Shown here: piece after piece, positions 11,155 to 21,992 of the stretch | Layout: each line of letters opens with the position of its first letter | How positions within the stretch are numbered: position 1 is the stretch's first letter | Assembly (NCBI GenBank): GCA_022559845.1 | Contig: CM040128.1 | Span: forward strand, 270,698,698 to 270,762,697 | DNA: 64,000 bases | From: Amorphophallus konjac | Taxonomy: Eukaryota; Streptophyta; Magnoliopsida; Alismatales; Araceae | Direction of reading: 5' to 3' | The notes under the pieces: model-generated | What the model was told of the DNA's origin: nothing | What the model saw: only the letters and a program-made list of their open reading frames with translations | The model's database searches: none | Made by a program: the position numbers and the translations under genes

Positions 11155-11700
11155 TCCCACTGGGGGTATTTATAGAGCCCAGGAGCAGTTATGTGCAGTT
11201 ACACCCTTTAACCGGTCCAAAAGGGCCAACCCAAGGTTTTATCCAGACCAAACTCCAACAATGAGGGGTTTATCCAGAGCAAAGTATCCAACCTAGGGTT
11301 TTAACCGGGCCAAGTACCCAATTGGGGTTTTAACCCGACCAAATGCCCCATTAGGGGGTTTAACCCGTCCAAAATACCATGTTTAGGGTTTTAACTGGTC
11401 CAAAGTGCCCATTCTAGGGCTTTAACCGGTCCAAAGTACCATTTTGAGGGTTTTATGGGTTTTAACCGGGGTAAAATACCCTTTTGAGGGTTTAACTGGG
11501 GCAAACTCCCCAACCCAGGGCTTCAACTGGTCCAAAGTGCCCATTCTAGGGCTTTAACCGGTCCAAAGTCTGCATGGGAGGGGATTAATCGGGGCGAAGT
11601 CCCCAACCTAGGGATATAGGGGTTTAACCGGTCCAAACCGCCTATTGAGGGAAAGAGGGTGGTCGGCCCCTATAAATGGCCCAGTATTGTTCATCCAACC
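11155..11700. repeat. LTR-like fragment: ACCGGTCCAAA minisatellite between two divergent TATA boxes
   Basis: About 11-12 degenerate units of roughly 40 bp, each containing GGGTTTTAACCGGTCCAAA, run from 11200 to 11640. The array is bounded by a minus-strand TATA (CTCTATAAATACCCCC, about 11165-11180) and a plus-strand TATA (CCCCTATAAATGGCCC, about 11670-11686). The right edge, with a GTGGTCGGCCCCTATAAA-type sequence, is repeated at 13405-13440. It is likely the U3 region of a retrotransposon LTR or of a TE terminus. Confidence 0.55.
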
Positions 11701-11739
11701 CATTTTTTTAGTGTTTGGTTCAGGTGGAAGGGAGATCCC

Positions 11740-12820
11740 ACAACAAGGGGTGAGCCCACTTGTGGTTGCTGCACTGGAGTTGATTTAGTTGTTGTTGCAG
11801 TTGCAACTTCTGCTGCTGTTGTTGCTCAAAAAGTGTCAATTCCTCAGGTTCTTCCCACTTGTTTTCTTTTGTTACACTGTTGTAGTAGTACTTGTATCCT
11901 TCAGGTGAAGTGTGCTCTGCCCAATTATAGGTTAGAAGTTCTGAAGTCAAGGTGGATACTGGAACAGAAGTTGTGGACATAGTTGAAGAAGGCAACTGAA
12001 TGCTGAGCTGCTCCATTCCAGGGAGACTGCTGCTTAGTAGCCTGGGAACTCTGCCATTGATTCAGAGTTGGTTGCATTTGCTGCAATTGCTGCTGCAGCT
12101 GAGGAAATGCTTGCTGTGTTGACTAAAATGTTGACTGTAAACTTTGTGTTTGCTGCTGCAACATCATATGAGTTGGTGCTTGCTGAACGGGTTGCTGAAG
12201 TAGCTGATGTGGGATATTAGAGGCAGCCAATTGCTGTTGACTGGCAGCAGATAGGCCCTGCTGCTGCATGTTTAAGGGTTACATTGTAGGATGTGATTAC
12301 GTAACTGGCCACCAAGACCAATCAACTGTTGTGATGGCAGATCCTGGGTGAGTGAGGAGTCTGAGGACAGACCACAAGAATGAGGGATTTGAAGTTGGCC
12401 GAGTTGCTGCATTGGTGCCTGCAAAGTCTGTCCTTGCGAACAAGGCACTGGAGTTTGTTGTAGGGGTCCCATACCACCTTGCTGCAGGGAACCCATTGCT
12501 CCCTCCTGCAATGAAGTTAGAGCACTGCCCAGAGATGAGTCTACATTAGAGAAGAGTTGCAATGTACTCATGTTCTGCTGTGTAGTTGGAATGCCCACGT
12601 GGTTTGATAAAGGGGTCGATCCATTTTGCATGGTTGACACAGTTGATTGCATTGATGTTACAGAACCTTGAACAACCATTGGTGGCATCTGGTTTCCAAG
12701 AGTATCATGTTGTGGGATAAGAGGAGCCTGAGATGATGGCTGTTGTGGCATGGACTGTTGTTGCAGTAACTGTTGCAATTGCTGTTGTTGATTTAGGTAC
12801 AAGTTTGCTGCAAAGAACAA
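11740..12820 (-). pseudogene. FCA: Fragment of the flowering-time RNA-binding protein FCA (Q-rich region and WW domain)
   Basis: Read on the minus strand, 12820-12272 encodes a Gln-rich stretch (runs of Q, SLQQGGMGPLQQTP). This continues in another frame at about 12270-12010 (MQQQGLSAASQQQ...) and then in a third frame at 12016-11740 with a complete WW domain (NWAEHTSPEGYKYYYN, then KWEEPEE, then a poly-Q tail). The EHTSPEGYKYYYN and KWEEPEE signatures and the surrounding Q-rich context are those of plant FCA, where the WW domain binds FY in the autonomous flowering pathway. The RRM half is absent. At least one frameshift (near 12285), an in-frame TAG (near 12120) and a further frame change before the WW domain make it a pseudogene. 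No intron breaks the part I can follow. Confidence 0.72.
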
Positions 12821-12869
12821 GAGGTTGCTGTTGTTGCTTTCCTACAATGTCATGGCCTGTGGGTTTTAG

Positions 12870-13170
12870 ACCATTGAAGGACTTCTCTATTACTGTAGGT
12901 TTAAAGACAATCACCTCATCTTCTTCTTCTCCTTCACTGTACAACTGAACTTTAGACTGAATACCACCAATCTCAACTGCATTATCAATAGAATAGCTCC
13001 CAAGCAGGATAAACCCATTTGGCTAGGAGGAATCTGAGACACCTGGCCTGAATTTTATCTTGAAGAAGAACACCAATAATATACTTCTGAGCCTTTGAAT
13101 CAAGGTGAATTTTCTGCTGATCAACCTGAACCATATTCATCAATGATCTTCCAGCAGCCAACTGTCGGAG
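12870..13170 (-). pseudogene. SMG7: Fragment resembling plant SMG7 (nonsense-mediated decay factor)
   Basis: On the minus strand, LAAGRSLMNMVQVDQQKIHL then DSKAQKYIIG (about 13165-13075), and after a frame change near 13030, SIDNAVEIGGIQ and EGEEEDEVIVFKPTV (about 12990-12890). The acidic block followed by VIVFKP and the AAGRSLMNMV segment are features I associate with the middle of plant SMG7/EST1-like proteins. The frame change shows decay. It is flanked directly by SNF2-like sequence upstream and FCA-like sequence downstream, so it is a captured exon rather than a gene. Identification is from recognition of short motifs only. Confidence 0.5.
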
Positions 13171-13310
13171 AACATTTGCTGGACAGACAACCAAAATACC
13201 ACCTGCTAGCCTTCCCTTGTACATCTTAGTCTTCACACAACTCTTTGACCATGCCTTCTTAGATGAACTACATGCTGCAGAATGATCAGCCTCTTTCATC
13301 CCAGGGACTG
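13160..13310 (-). pseudogene. Fragment resembling a SNF2-family ATPase
   Basis: The minus strand reads SKSCVKTKMYKGRLAGG followed by ILVVCPANVLRQ. The last part matches the 'GTLVVCPxSVLRQW' motif Ia neighbourhood of plant SNF2 helicase-like proteins. The match stops abruptly at Q where the SMG7-like sequence begins, so the two were joined. Only about 50 residues remain, with no Walker A box. Confidence 0.4.
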
Positions 13311-13314
13311 GAAG

Positions 13315-13460
13315 GGCATGTTTTAACCAGACCAAACCGTCCAAATGGGGGTCTATCCGGACCAAACCCCACACTTGGGGGGTTTATCCGGTCCAAACCC
13401 CCCTTTTGAGGGAGTGGGGTAGTCGGCCTCTATAAAAGGGCCCCTTACTGTTCATTTCTT
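13315..13460 (+). repeat. Second LTR-like U3 edge with TATA box
   Basis: Three units of the ACCGGTCCAAA-type repeat, then GTAGTCGGCCTCTATAAAAG, match the right edge of the block at 11155-11700 in the same orientation. Together they bracket the SNF2-SMG7-FCA chimera. About 280 bp to its right (13460-13740) could be the transcribed part of the same LTR; no partner copy of it is seen. Confidence 0.5.
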
Positions 13461-13856
13461 CCACGTGGAGGAAGAGAAAACGACATCTCCCACGTGTTTT
13501 GTGATTTGTGCTTTTGTTTGGTAGCTCCTTGCGCCATTTGTTGCATGAAGAAGCTCCATTGTTCTAAGTTTTGCTCCTCGCTGGTCTTGTTCACTCTGTG
13601 AGTTGCAAAGGATTAATTCCTTGCGGAATTTACTTGTTGCGTGGGTATTTTGATTGTTCCGTATACCCGACGGGTATTGCGACGGCACTGACTTTTGTGT
13701 CTTCTTGTGACCGCCATTAAATTTCATTTTCCCTGATTATTTCAAGGGAAAATAAATAGATTCAACACCACTTAAAAGGCGGAGGGAGAGATCCCCTCTT
13801 ATACGCCAGACAGGGAGATCCCCTCCTACGCACAAGTGCCAACGGCAGAGGGAGAG

Positions 13857-13858
<2 letters not shown>

Positions 13859-13920
<62 letters not shown>

Positions 13921-13926
13921 CGTGTG
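13859..13926. repeat. (CT)n(GT)n compound microsatellite
   Basis: About 24 CT units pass directly into GT units. The Arg-Glu repeat frames read from the other strand are artefacts. Confidence 0.95.
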
Positions 13927-13929
13927 CGC

Positions 13930-14428
13930 ACGCGTAGGTGCCAGCACTGGAGAGGGAGACCCCCTCTCTCCAGCGGGGGAGACCCCTCCAGCACCCTCCC
14001 CTGGGTCAGGTTATTCAAGAGGGTTTGGGAGTCAAGAGGTACTTTGCCAGTGCAGTCTGTTATGAAAATCTTATCTAGTGGAGGGCCTCAAATGCAATCT
14101 GGTCAAAGCTAATCCGCAGGAACATCAGATTTTTCCATAGAAAATTGTCATCGCTGCCTACCAATGACAAGGTAAAGGAATAGAAACAATCTTTCTCATT
14201 ACCATGTCAGTTTTGTTGTACCCTCCCTGAAAGGATGAACCAACTTTTCACTCAATGTGGCATAATTGACTGCTTGTGAAAGTTAAATGGCAAAGCTCTA
14301 TCAGTCCAATACTGAAAGCCTGCTGATTATTCCTCCCTGTCAGCCTCTTGGTCATAGTTCTATGCAGTTAAAGTGGAAAAAACATCTGAATGCCATTCAG
14401 ACAGCCATTTTCTGGGCCATTTATGTAT
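13930..14428. other. Intergenic, no recognised feature
   Basis: No motif, repeat or gene that I can support. Confidence 0.45.
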
Positions 14429-14463
14429 AGAGAGCGAGAGAGACAGAGAGACAGAGAGAGAGA
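14429..14463. repeat. (GA)n microsatellite
   Basis: Imperfect GA/GACA repeat. Confidence 0.85.
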
Positions 14464-14913
14464 ATTCAGAAATGACTTCAGTCCTCTGAAAGACATTGTG
14501 GAGTAGGCTGCAAGTGTTTAATCAATTAACAGATTTCTGTAAGGGATTTGAAGCTGCAACAATCCACGTCTTTCAAGAAGCGGAGAAGATGGAGGAATTT
14601 CGTGAAATATTCTACATTTATCATCCAGGATTACCTTCAGGGTAGCTCTGATTCAGTAATCTGTGTACATTGTTGATATACACTTTATTAATGAATAGCA
14701 GCCTTCGTCCACCATCAAAAAGGTTCAACATTGATGACAAACTGGGCAAGAATCCATGCACTCCCCAGACCCAACATCAAAAAAAGAGGAAAGCTAGGGC
14801 CTTGCAGGACGCCAGAGAAGGCCGCTCACAATGGAGAAGGAAATGCAGACCCACACAACAAAGTAACAAGAAAGGAAAGGAAACTTGAAAAGACAATAGT
14901 GAACAGGAGCGCA
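14464..14913. other. No recognised gene; probable TIM13 intron side
   Basis: Sequence downstream (minus strand) of the TIM13 exon. I looked for a second exon with the twin CX3C motif here and did not find one. Confidence 0.4.
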
Positions 14914-14958
14914 TTAATCCCAGCAAATATCAATGAGAAAGAGGAGGAGATGGCGCAC

Positions 14959-15075
14959 CTCGACAAACTCCTCCGCGTAAGCCTGTGCTAGCTGGACCTT
15001 GAGCTGGTCCATTAGTGCCGCCGGGGACGCGCCAGAGGACGACGACGATGAAGGGGACGACGAGAACGAGTCCAT
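14959..15075 (-). CDS. TIM13: First exon of a TIM13-like mitochondrial small TIM chaperone (partial)
   Basis: The minus-strand ATG at 15075 opens MDSFSSSPSSSSSSGASP, then MDQLKVQLAQAYAEEFVE, 39 codons ending in GAG directly before GTGCGC, a good splice donor. The MDQ(I/L)KxQLAQAYAEEF block is the N-terminal helix of plant TIM13, which with TIM8 escorts membrane proteins through the mitochondrial intermembrane space. The catalogue feature of the family, the twin CX3C pair, would lie in a later exon, which I cannot find to the left within this window. If unspliced the frame ends at 14914. Upstream, 15076-15240 is GC-rich and 5'UTR-like. It may be a real gene split by repeats in its intron, or an orphan captured exon. 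Confidence 0.6.
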
Positions 15076-15260
15076 AATCTTCTTCCCTTCTCTTCTGTTC
15101 TATGCAAAATTGAAACAAAAATCAGGAAAACCTCAGACGGGGAGTGCAGCAGCCAGCGGCGGACGGCGGAAACCCTAACTGGGAAAGAACACGGCGAACC
15201 GGAGTTGGGGAAAGGCGGCGGCAGGAACCCCGCGAGCAACGGCGATCAAATCATTTCTAG
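15076..15260 (-). promoter_or_regulatory. Likely 5' UTR / promoter-proximal region of the TIM13-like exon
   Basis: GC-rich, with a purine-rich leader typical of plant 5' UTRs next to the ATG. It sits in sharp contrast to the AT-rich sequence beyond 15260. No TATA box is assigned. Confidence 0.3.
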
Positions 15261-16245
15261 GCAGTAAAACCGGCAAAACTTATTAGATATTTTTTCCGGT
15301 TTTTATTTGAATACGTATATGGTGATATAGGGTAAGGAGTTTTTAGAAAAAACAAAATTTCATAAAATTGTTCTCAAATAAAAAATATTAATTTTGTATA
15401 TATATACACGGAAAATATTAAAGTTATCATCTTTGTAGTCAAATATTAAATATATCATAATTTTTATTCTTTCAAAAATATATTCTCAAATAAAAAATAA
15501 TTACATATATCCTCTCGCTATGGGAAAAATATTTGAATTACCATCTTAGTTGTCGAACATCAAATATCTCATAATTCTTTATTCTTTCAAAAATGTAGCC
15601 TCAACTAAAAAAAAGATTAATTTTATATATATCTTCTTTACATGAGATTTATCATCTTAATTGTCAAATATCACATATACTATTGTTATGAATTACAAAT
15701 TTTAAAAATATCGTTATATGACGGAAATTTTCTCGTAATATACGTGGAAAGGTTTAAAGTTGATACGGCTGTTGGGGCTATCCTCCGAGTATTTGTGGAG
15801 AGGTTTCAAGTTGTTATGAGTGTTGTGGTTATTTTTTTTTTGTCAAGTAGTGGTATTTTTAAATGTTTTAGTTAATAACAATAGCATATATAATATTTGA
15901 CAATTAAATATAACAATTTCGACGTTTCCCATGGAAGGAGGGTGTATAAGAAAATTAACCCAAAACATAACGAGAACTCTTTTGAGTTCATTTGACAATC
16001 ATCGTGTCTCATAAGCATCTCAAATTTTTTTCATGCTTTTATTTTCTCAACAGATGATTGAAAATGATAGCTCGCGAAATTTTCCAATTTTTTTATTTTG
16101 TAGATCTGGTTTTCCTTTTCCCAAGAAATGGATCTCAGACAAAAAAAATCACACACTTCCTCTATCCCTTCTGTCTCATTTCACTTCTTTTAAAATATAA
16201 ATGTATACGTGTATTTTTTATTTCATGTAAACTTTTTCACATATA
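15261..16245. other. Intergenic, AT-rich, no recognised feature
   Basis: Very AT-rich sequence with imperfect short repeats (for example TTCTTTCAAAAATAT-like blocks near 15465 and 15580). No coding sequence supported. Confidence 0.5.
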
Positions 16246-16390
16246 TCTATATTTTTTGATAAATATTTTCCATGATGTTCTTTTTTGATAAAATATTTTA
16301 TGATCACTAAAATATGTCTACATATTTTTGATAAATATTTTCCATGATGTTATTTTTTGATAAAATAGTTTTCGATCATTAAAATCTATC
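16246..16390. repeat. 72-bp tandem duplication, two copies
   Basis: The block containing TTTTTGATAAATATTTTCCA occurs at about 16253 and again at about 16325, with the same order of following motifs (TTTTTTGATAAAAT, GATCA, TTAAAAT). The copies are moderately diverged. Confidence 0.75.
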
Positions 16391-16405
16391 TAAGTATTAT
16401 ATACT

Positions 16406-16672
16406 TGAGATTTTTGCATGAAATTATTATTAAAGATGAATTTATAAAAAATTATTTTTAGAAATACATTAACAGATATATCATTAAGTTAATTCAAATA
16501 GTACATAAATATCATTTAAATATTTTTTACATATTTTTTACATATTTTTGATAAAAATAATATATTTATAAATAAATATGATATTTTTACGTAATTCAAA
16601 TTTATATTATTATATTTATAAAATATTTTTTTATAAATTCTCATTTAACAATAAGTTTTATAAAAAAACCTT
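16406..16672. mobile_element. Older copy of the 8334-8617 MITE family
   Basis: The order GAGATTTTTGCATGAAATT, AATTCAAATAGTACATAAAT and, at the far end, a TCTCATTTAACAATAAGTT stretch matches the reverse complement of the element at 8334-8617 block by block. Extra AT-rich expansion lies in the middle. Inverted ends remain visible. TATAC-like direct repeats flank it imperfectly. Confidence 0.65.
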
Positions 16673-16919
16673 ATACACTATTTTTTGTAAGTGTTCGCGA
16701 AGGAGGGTGATGCACCACTTTTTTTAGTTTTTTTTTGGTTCGATGAAAAACATAAATAACTCGGGGGTTGTCGGACATGAAAGCCATAAAAATAGGAAAG
16801 CAAACGAGTAAAGACCGAGGGAAAAATAAAAAATTATGGAGATGGAAAGAAACTAGACAAAGAAGAAAAAGGCTTCCACTATGAGGGTTTTCTTTTCTCA
16901 CGGTAATTTCCCGTAGGGT

Positions 16920-17370
16920 TTGCCGTCCTGGCCGTCCAAACAGTCCCGGTCATGGTCTGGGACGGGACGGGATGGTACTGTAATGCTCCGCACTGATCTA
17001 AAATAAAGACTTTAATATAAAGATTATAAGTAAAAATTCATAAACTATTCTTTAGGTCGGTTGGTTAAGCAGTGTTACATGTTAACGGGTGACCCGGGTG
17101 CATATGATTTTAACGTTTTTTTCATTCAAAATAGTTTTTAAAAAGTGAAAAAAAATAAAAACAGTTATTTCTTTTGAGATTCAAACACAGGACCGCTCTA
17201 ACAAGCGGGAAACGATTCAAACCAAGCAACCTATCAATTAAAGTTTGATATAAAATATAATATATTATATATATCGTCCCAGTTGTGTCCCACATACCGA
17301 TCGTCCCGATCTGTGACTGGGACGGTCCGGGACGGGCTATTCGGCCCATCCCGAACCGATTTGTCAAACC
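16920..17370. other. Possible hAT-like non-autonomous element
   Basis: GGGACGGGACGG-type motifs cluster at both edges (16944-16976, and 17276-17352 including CCGGGACGGGC and GGGACGG). They flank an AT-rich centre that has a tRNA-like GTCGGTTGGTTAAGC stretch at 17056. Clean inverted ends and a TSD could not be fixed. Confidence 0.25.
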
Positions 17371-19051
17371 TTAGTTTCTCGTTGCTGCAACTCCCTACAA
17401 AACCTATTATTGCACATGTACCAAATCAACTCCCCCGTTGCAATTGTAATTTCTTTGATTTCTAAGGGTGTTTTTCTTCGGATTTGTGATTCCATATGTA
17501 ACTTGCAGGTAGTCTCCCTATAACACAATGTTGTTATCCTCCGGGGAGACGAGTTAGGAGATGTTAGAAATACCGATGAGGACGGCAGGGGGACTAACTT
17601 TTCAAAGCTTGACGTGCTACCCACAAGATTGCACCTGCATGCAAGATCTTGCCTTTCGAATTTGCAATGCAATAACGTACTCCGATCCTAGCTACCTCCA
17701 CTTTAATTATCACCATGTTCCATCAAAGATGCCCCATCAATGTTAGGTTTTTTTCCCATCCTTGCTGGGTAGGATCCAATAAACTTGCTTCTGAGGCTTG
17801 TGGAACCCTATTTTTCACATTCCTTATGTTGCTTCTCATTGGTAATTGTTGATAACCCCCGACTTGAATATAAAAATGCAATAATAAAAAAAAACAAGGA
17901 CACACCTTGTCAATGAAAGCAGAAGTAAAAAAAGGGCGCAACATGCTTGAGCGGAGCCAAAGATAAGCTATGGGAGTCTACCCTACAAGTCCACCCTCCT
18001 GATCCACAAGTAGATAGTGATTAATCTTCATAGCCATTGTTGAGTCCATCACAAAAAGAGAGAGAGAGAGGAGGATGACACTGTTGTCACTTGCACTGCA
18101 CTCTATATTCAATCTCTCTCTCATATGCACACTGGAAAGCATAAAACCCTTCTCTCTCTTAACCTCAACCCCAAATCCTCTCTAAAGAAGCTCTCTCATT
18201 ATCCTTCACACACACACACTATCTACTCTCTTATGGAGGGTGAAGAGAAGAAGAATGAGGAGGTGAAGGTGGAGGTGGTGGATCTGGCCGACCAAGGAGG
18301 AGGATAAGGATTAGGAGGGAGAAAAAAGAGAAAGAGAAGATAAGGGAGAAGGGGGAGGAGAAACCTCTTGAAGCTCTCCTCCCCAAGAGCCCAACGTTGG
18401 CACACCCCTACGTGTGCCACTTGGTGCGTGTGGGCAGCCAATGTTGGCGGACCTGTGCACCAGTAGGGCAGCCCAATGGGCACCCCACTGGGTCGGCCCA
18501 CTAATAACTCTCATTTGTCCATTAGGGTCGACAATGCATACCCCTCATCTTAAGGCTTATGAAGTCAATGGTCATACCGAAAATGAAGCGTGTGATGTCT
18601 ACTACATTATTCTGAACATCAGTGAAATGGTCTTTTAAGTCATCATCATAATAACAGAGCATTTAAACTATCTCAACATATATCTCAGGGTCTTAGCATC
18701 CACTTGACTCAACACTTCGGATCTCTCAAAATAGGCAGTGTCAAATCCCAATTGCTATGCACTCATGACTCTATCACCACATAGAAGACCACATGCCTCT
18801 CAAGAAATAAGCTGCAAAGTAAGGTGCGATAGTAAGACGTCTTCTGTATGCTGCTCATGTCAATCAAATTTGCCTCGACTATTTTCCTAGACATGTCCCT
18901 TTAGATGATATCAACCTTCACCCTAGGTAGCTAAAGTGGTGACATAAAGCCTCCTTTTCAAGGCTGAGCACTACAAGTCACCAGGGATATAAAAGATAAT
19001 GCAATCCATGAGATCTCACAATGATGAAGCAGAGATCCATTCAACATTATT
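17371..19051. other. Intergenic, no recognised gene
   Basis: Contains purine/pyrimidine-rich stretches (18058-18075, 18110-18240) and GC-richer sequence around 18380-18500. The part at 18530-19050 reads like retrotransposon non-coding sequence, but no domain or terminus can be fixed. Confidence 0.4.
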
Positions 19052-19158
19052 TGTGGCGCCCCTTTCCCGGGGCACTCGGTGCCCGATTGTGGAGGCGATC
19101 ACCTTACACTCCTCAATCACTGTGAACCGAGATATCCGCGAGGCACTCAAGTCCATAC
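19052..19158 (-). mobile_element. Element B (Ty3-type, minus): terminal piece of its left LTR
   Basis: Starts TGTGGCGCCCCTTTCC, the reverse complement of a typical ...GGCGCCACA LTR end. It is cut at 19158 by element A, whose TSD (CATAC) lies here at 19154-19158. The LTR resumes at 29202. Confidence 0.75.
19154..19158. repeat. Element A target-site duplication, left copy (CATAC)
   Basis: An identical CATAC follows the right LTR at 29197-29201. Confidence 0.9.
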
Positions 19159-21841
19159 TGTGACACCTGAATCCGTCCGAAACTTAAAGATAATTAAATA
19201 TTTTATATTTTGAGTCCATATAAATTTTAGATTCTCTCAATGAAAGTCCAATACCTTGAACGGTATAGTTTAACGAACTTTATTAAGTAAATTAATTATA
19301 TATCTTACGTTATTAATATATATCTTTTCGTAGGACTGTCAGAATGGGGTCAATATTAGATCCATTGAAAAGAGAACTCAAAGATCTACAAGTTTCATGT
19401 TGAGCATATTTTCAAATTTTGAGATTTGGTAGGTCAAAAATAAGACATAGTGAACTAATTCTTAAAATTTATGTTATTGTTAACTTTTTAAGAGTTTTCA
19501 TATAAAAATACAAAACAAAACAAAAAAAATAAAATAAAACCCAAAATATCCCCCCCACCCACGTGTCTCACCTCTCTCAAATCCACCCTCCCCACTTAAA
19601 CCTCCCCCACTACCTTTCTTCCCCACTTAACTCTCACCCCACTTAAACCTCCCCCCTCCATCTTTCTCCCCAACGTAACACCTCCCCCTCCCCTATACAA
19701 ACACCCCCATCTCCCTTTCTCTTTCACACACACACACACACACACACACTCTCTCTCTCACTCACTCACTCACTCACTCTCACACACACTCTCTCTCTCA
19801 TCTCTATCTCTCTATTTCTATTTTTATTTTCTATTTTCTACTCTCTATTCTATCTACTATCTCTCTCATCTCTCTCTATTTTTATTCTCTATTTTTTTCT
19901 CTTCTCTCTCTACTCTCTTTACTTTCTCTCTCTAATCTCTTTATTTTCTCTCTTTCTATCTACTTTCTCTCTATATTCTCTCTACTCTCTACTTTCTCTC
20001 TCTAGTTTTTCACTTTACTTTCTCTCTCTACTCTCTTTACTTTCTCTCTCTAATCTCTTTATTTTCTCTTTCTATCTACTTTCTCTCTCTATTCTCTCTA
20101 CTCTCTACTTTCTCTCTCTACTTTCTCTCTCTATTTTTTCTCTACTTTCTCTCTTTAAATATCTCTCTCTACTTCTTTCTCTACTCTCTCTTCACTTTCT
20201 CTCTCTACTTTCTCTCTATTTTCTCTCGTTAATATCTCTTCTACTTTATTTCTCTACTCTCTCTATTTTCTCTCTCCAATTTCTCTCTCTAGTTTCTCTC
20301 TTCCCACTCTCATTCTCTTATCGATAAACGGAGAAGATAATACAGCATCAGAATAATATAAATATTTGATAAAAATTTGGACGGAGGATTTGAAGCTTAT
20401 TTTGGACAATTTCACCCTTCTTTACGTATTTGGGACGGAAAAATTATCTTTTCCTACGCAAGGACTTTTACGGGAGCTCGGGTGAGATACTAAAGTCAAT
20501 TCGGAAGTCCATTCTAAAGGTAGGCACATGATAAACCGAATGCATGTTATTTGTTATTTACATTTCTTTGATTTGATTTTATTTGAAATGTAATTTAAGT
20601 CAATGATTTATTTAACCCAATGATCTATGTTTAGAATCAATTATTTATTTAGTTACCATTATGTAAAAATATTACTTTTCTCTCTAATCTCTCTCTAATT
20701 TCTCTCTAATCTCTTTCTACTTTCTCTCTCTACTTTCTCACTCTACTCTCTCTCTACTATAATCTCTTCGAATATTATAGTAATTTATTTAGTTAATAAA
20801 TTTGACCCACTACCCTATGATTAAAATCTAATTCATAATATTAAAATACGATCCAGTTATTTTGTAAAGTTCAATGGCAAATTTTAAGTATTGAGACGAC
20901 TATGTAATAAGCATCATAATAAGAACAAAAATCTGATTAAGCATATGGACTGTGTCACTTTAAGGAGGTGTGGGGCGACAAACCGTAGTTAGCTTCCGCT
21001 ACGGGATTAGGCCCATTTCCGAGGACAAACGGACTTCTGAAAAATTCGGAACCCAGAATAAGAAAATTATCTGGGGAATGGTGGAGTATTAACTCCCGAT
21101 TTTGCGTGGTTAATCAAGGCTGACAGGCTCCAACGTTTAAACCATTTGTCTTTATGTCGACGTATGGATGCCTAAGTATGTGTTTGCTACTGCTTTTAGT
21201 GACGGGATGTATGTCCAATATATGCTGCCAAATAATATGAAGTTCAGATTTGATATATGACTTTGATATGATCTGAAAATAAGTTCATCTGTATAAGCTC
21301 TGATTTAGCTAAGATATGTACTATGCTATTTATATATAAGTCAGATAAGATTTGTTATACGCATTTGTTTATAAGAAGAAAAATTATTCTGCTCTACTAG
21401 TTTTCCTTCCCATTCATAGTATATGTACAATCCAATGAAATTGTGATTAGCTGTATCTATATATCATGGATTTACACAGTTTAGTATATGATAAGCATGT
21501 GATTAGTTTTAATACCTACTGAGTCTTTGGACTCATATCTGTTGCCTAACTATTTCAGGAAACTGATAAGTGAGTACCTCGACTTCGACGAACAGTAGGT
21601 CGGAGGGTGATCTCGGGCGTAATTTGAATTTTCGCTGCGTAGAATAAGTAGATTTGATTTTCTTTTGAATACTGAATGTAAATTATGAGTGTTTAAACTT
21701 ATGAAATGGTATGGTTATATTTTTGGAATACATGATGGTTTGGCCTTTAGCGCCATGCAAGTATCTCGGCCCACAACAATTCCGTCCATCCGCTGTGACG
21801 TCCCCGGACACGATACGGGATCGCAGGAAGGGGACGCCACA
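19159..21841 (+). repeat. Element A 5' LTR (2683 bp)
   Basis: Begins TGTGACACC and ends in GACGCCACA, with matching inverted tips. A TATA-like CCCCTATACAAAC lies near 19690, directly before a 600-bp CT-rich tract in the presumed transcribed leader. The 3' LTR has TATATAAAC at the same place. Confidence 0.95.
19700..20320. repeat. CT-rich low-complexity tract in element A 5' LTR
   Basis: CA repeats, then hundreds of bases of CTCTCT with TACTTT, TATTTT variants. The same tract is in the 3' LTR at about 27050-27660, but with indels. Confidence 0.95.
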
Positions 21842-21846
21842 GAGAG

Positions 21847-21858
21847 TGGTATCAGAGT
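21847..21858 (+). other. Element A primer-binding site
   Basis: TGGTATCAGAGT, five bases after the LTR end. It is complementary to the 3' end of plant initiator methionine tRNA except for the last base. Confidence 0.85.
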
Positions 21859-21992
21859 CAAGTTGTGAGGCTTGAAATTATTTGCAGACATCTGAATTTA
21901 TATACCATACCACAAGATCATAGGAATTTATTTTAGAATTTGATGTCAGACCTAGAATCATATTAATTCAGATTAGTTCTCCCTCGCAGGAG

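Noticed and set aside
13737..14018. Frame with Arg-Glu repeats
   Set aside because: Translation of the (GA)n microsatellite.
17056..17075. Possible tRNA gene (GGTCGGTTGGTTAAGC)
   Set aside because: No acceptor stem, anticodon arm or proper B box at the right distance.
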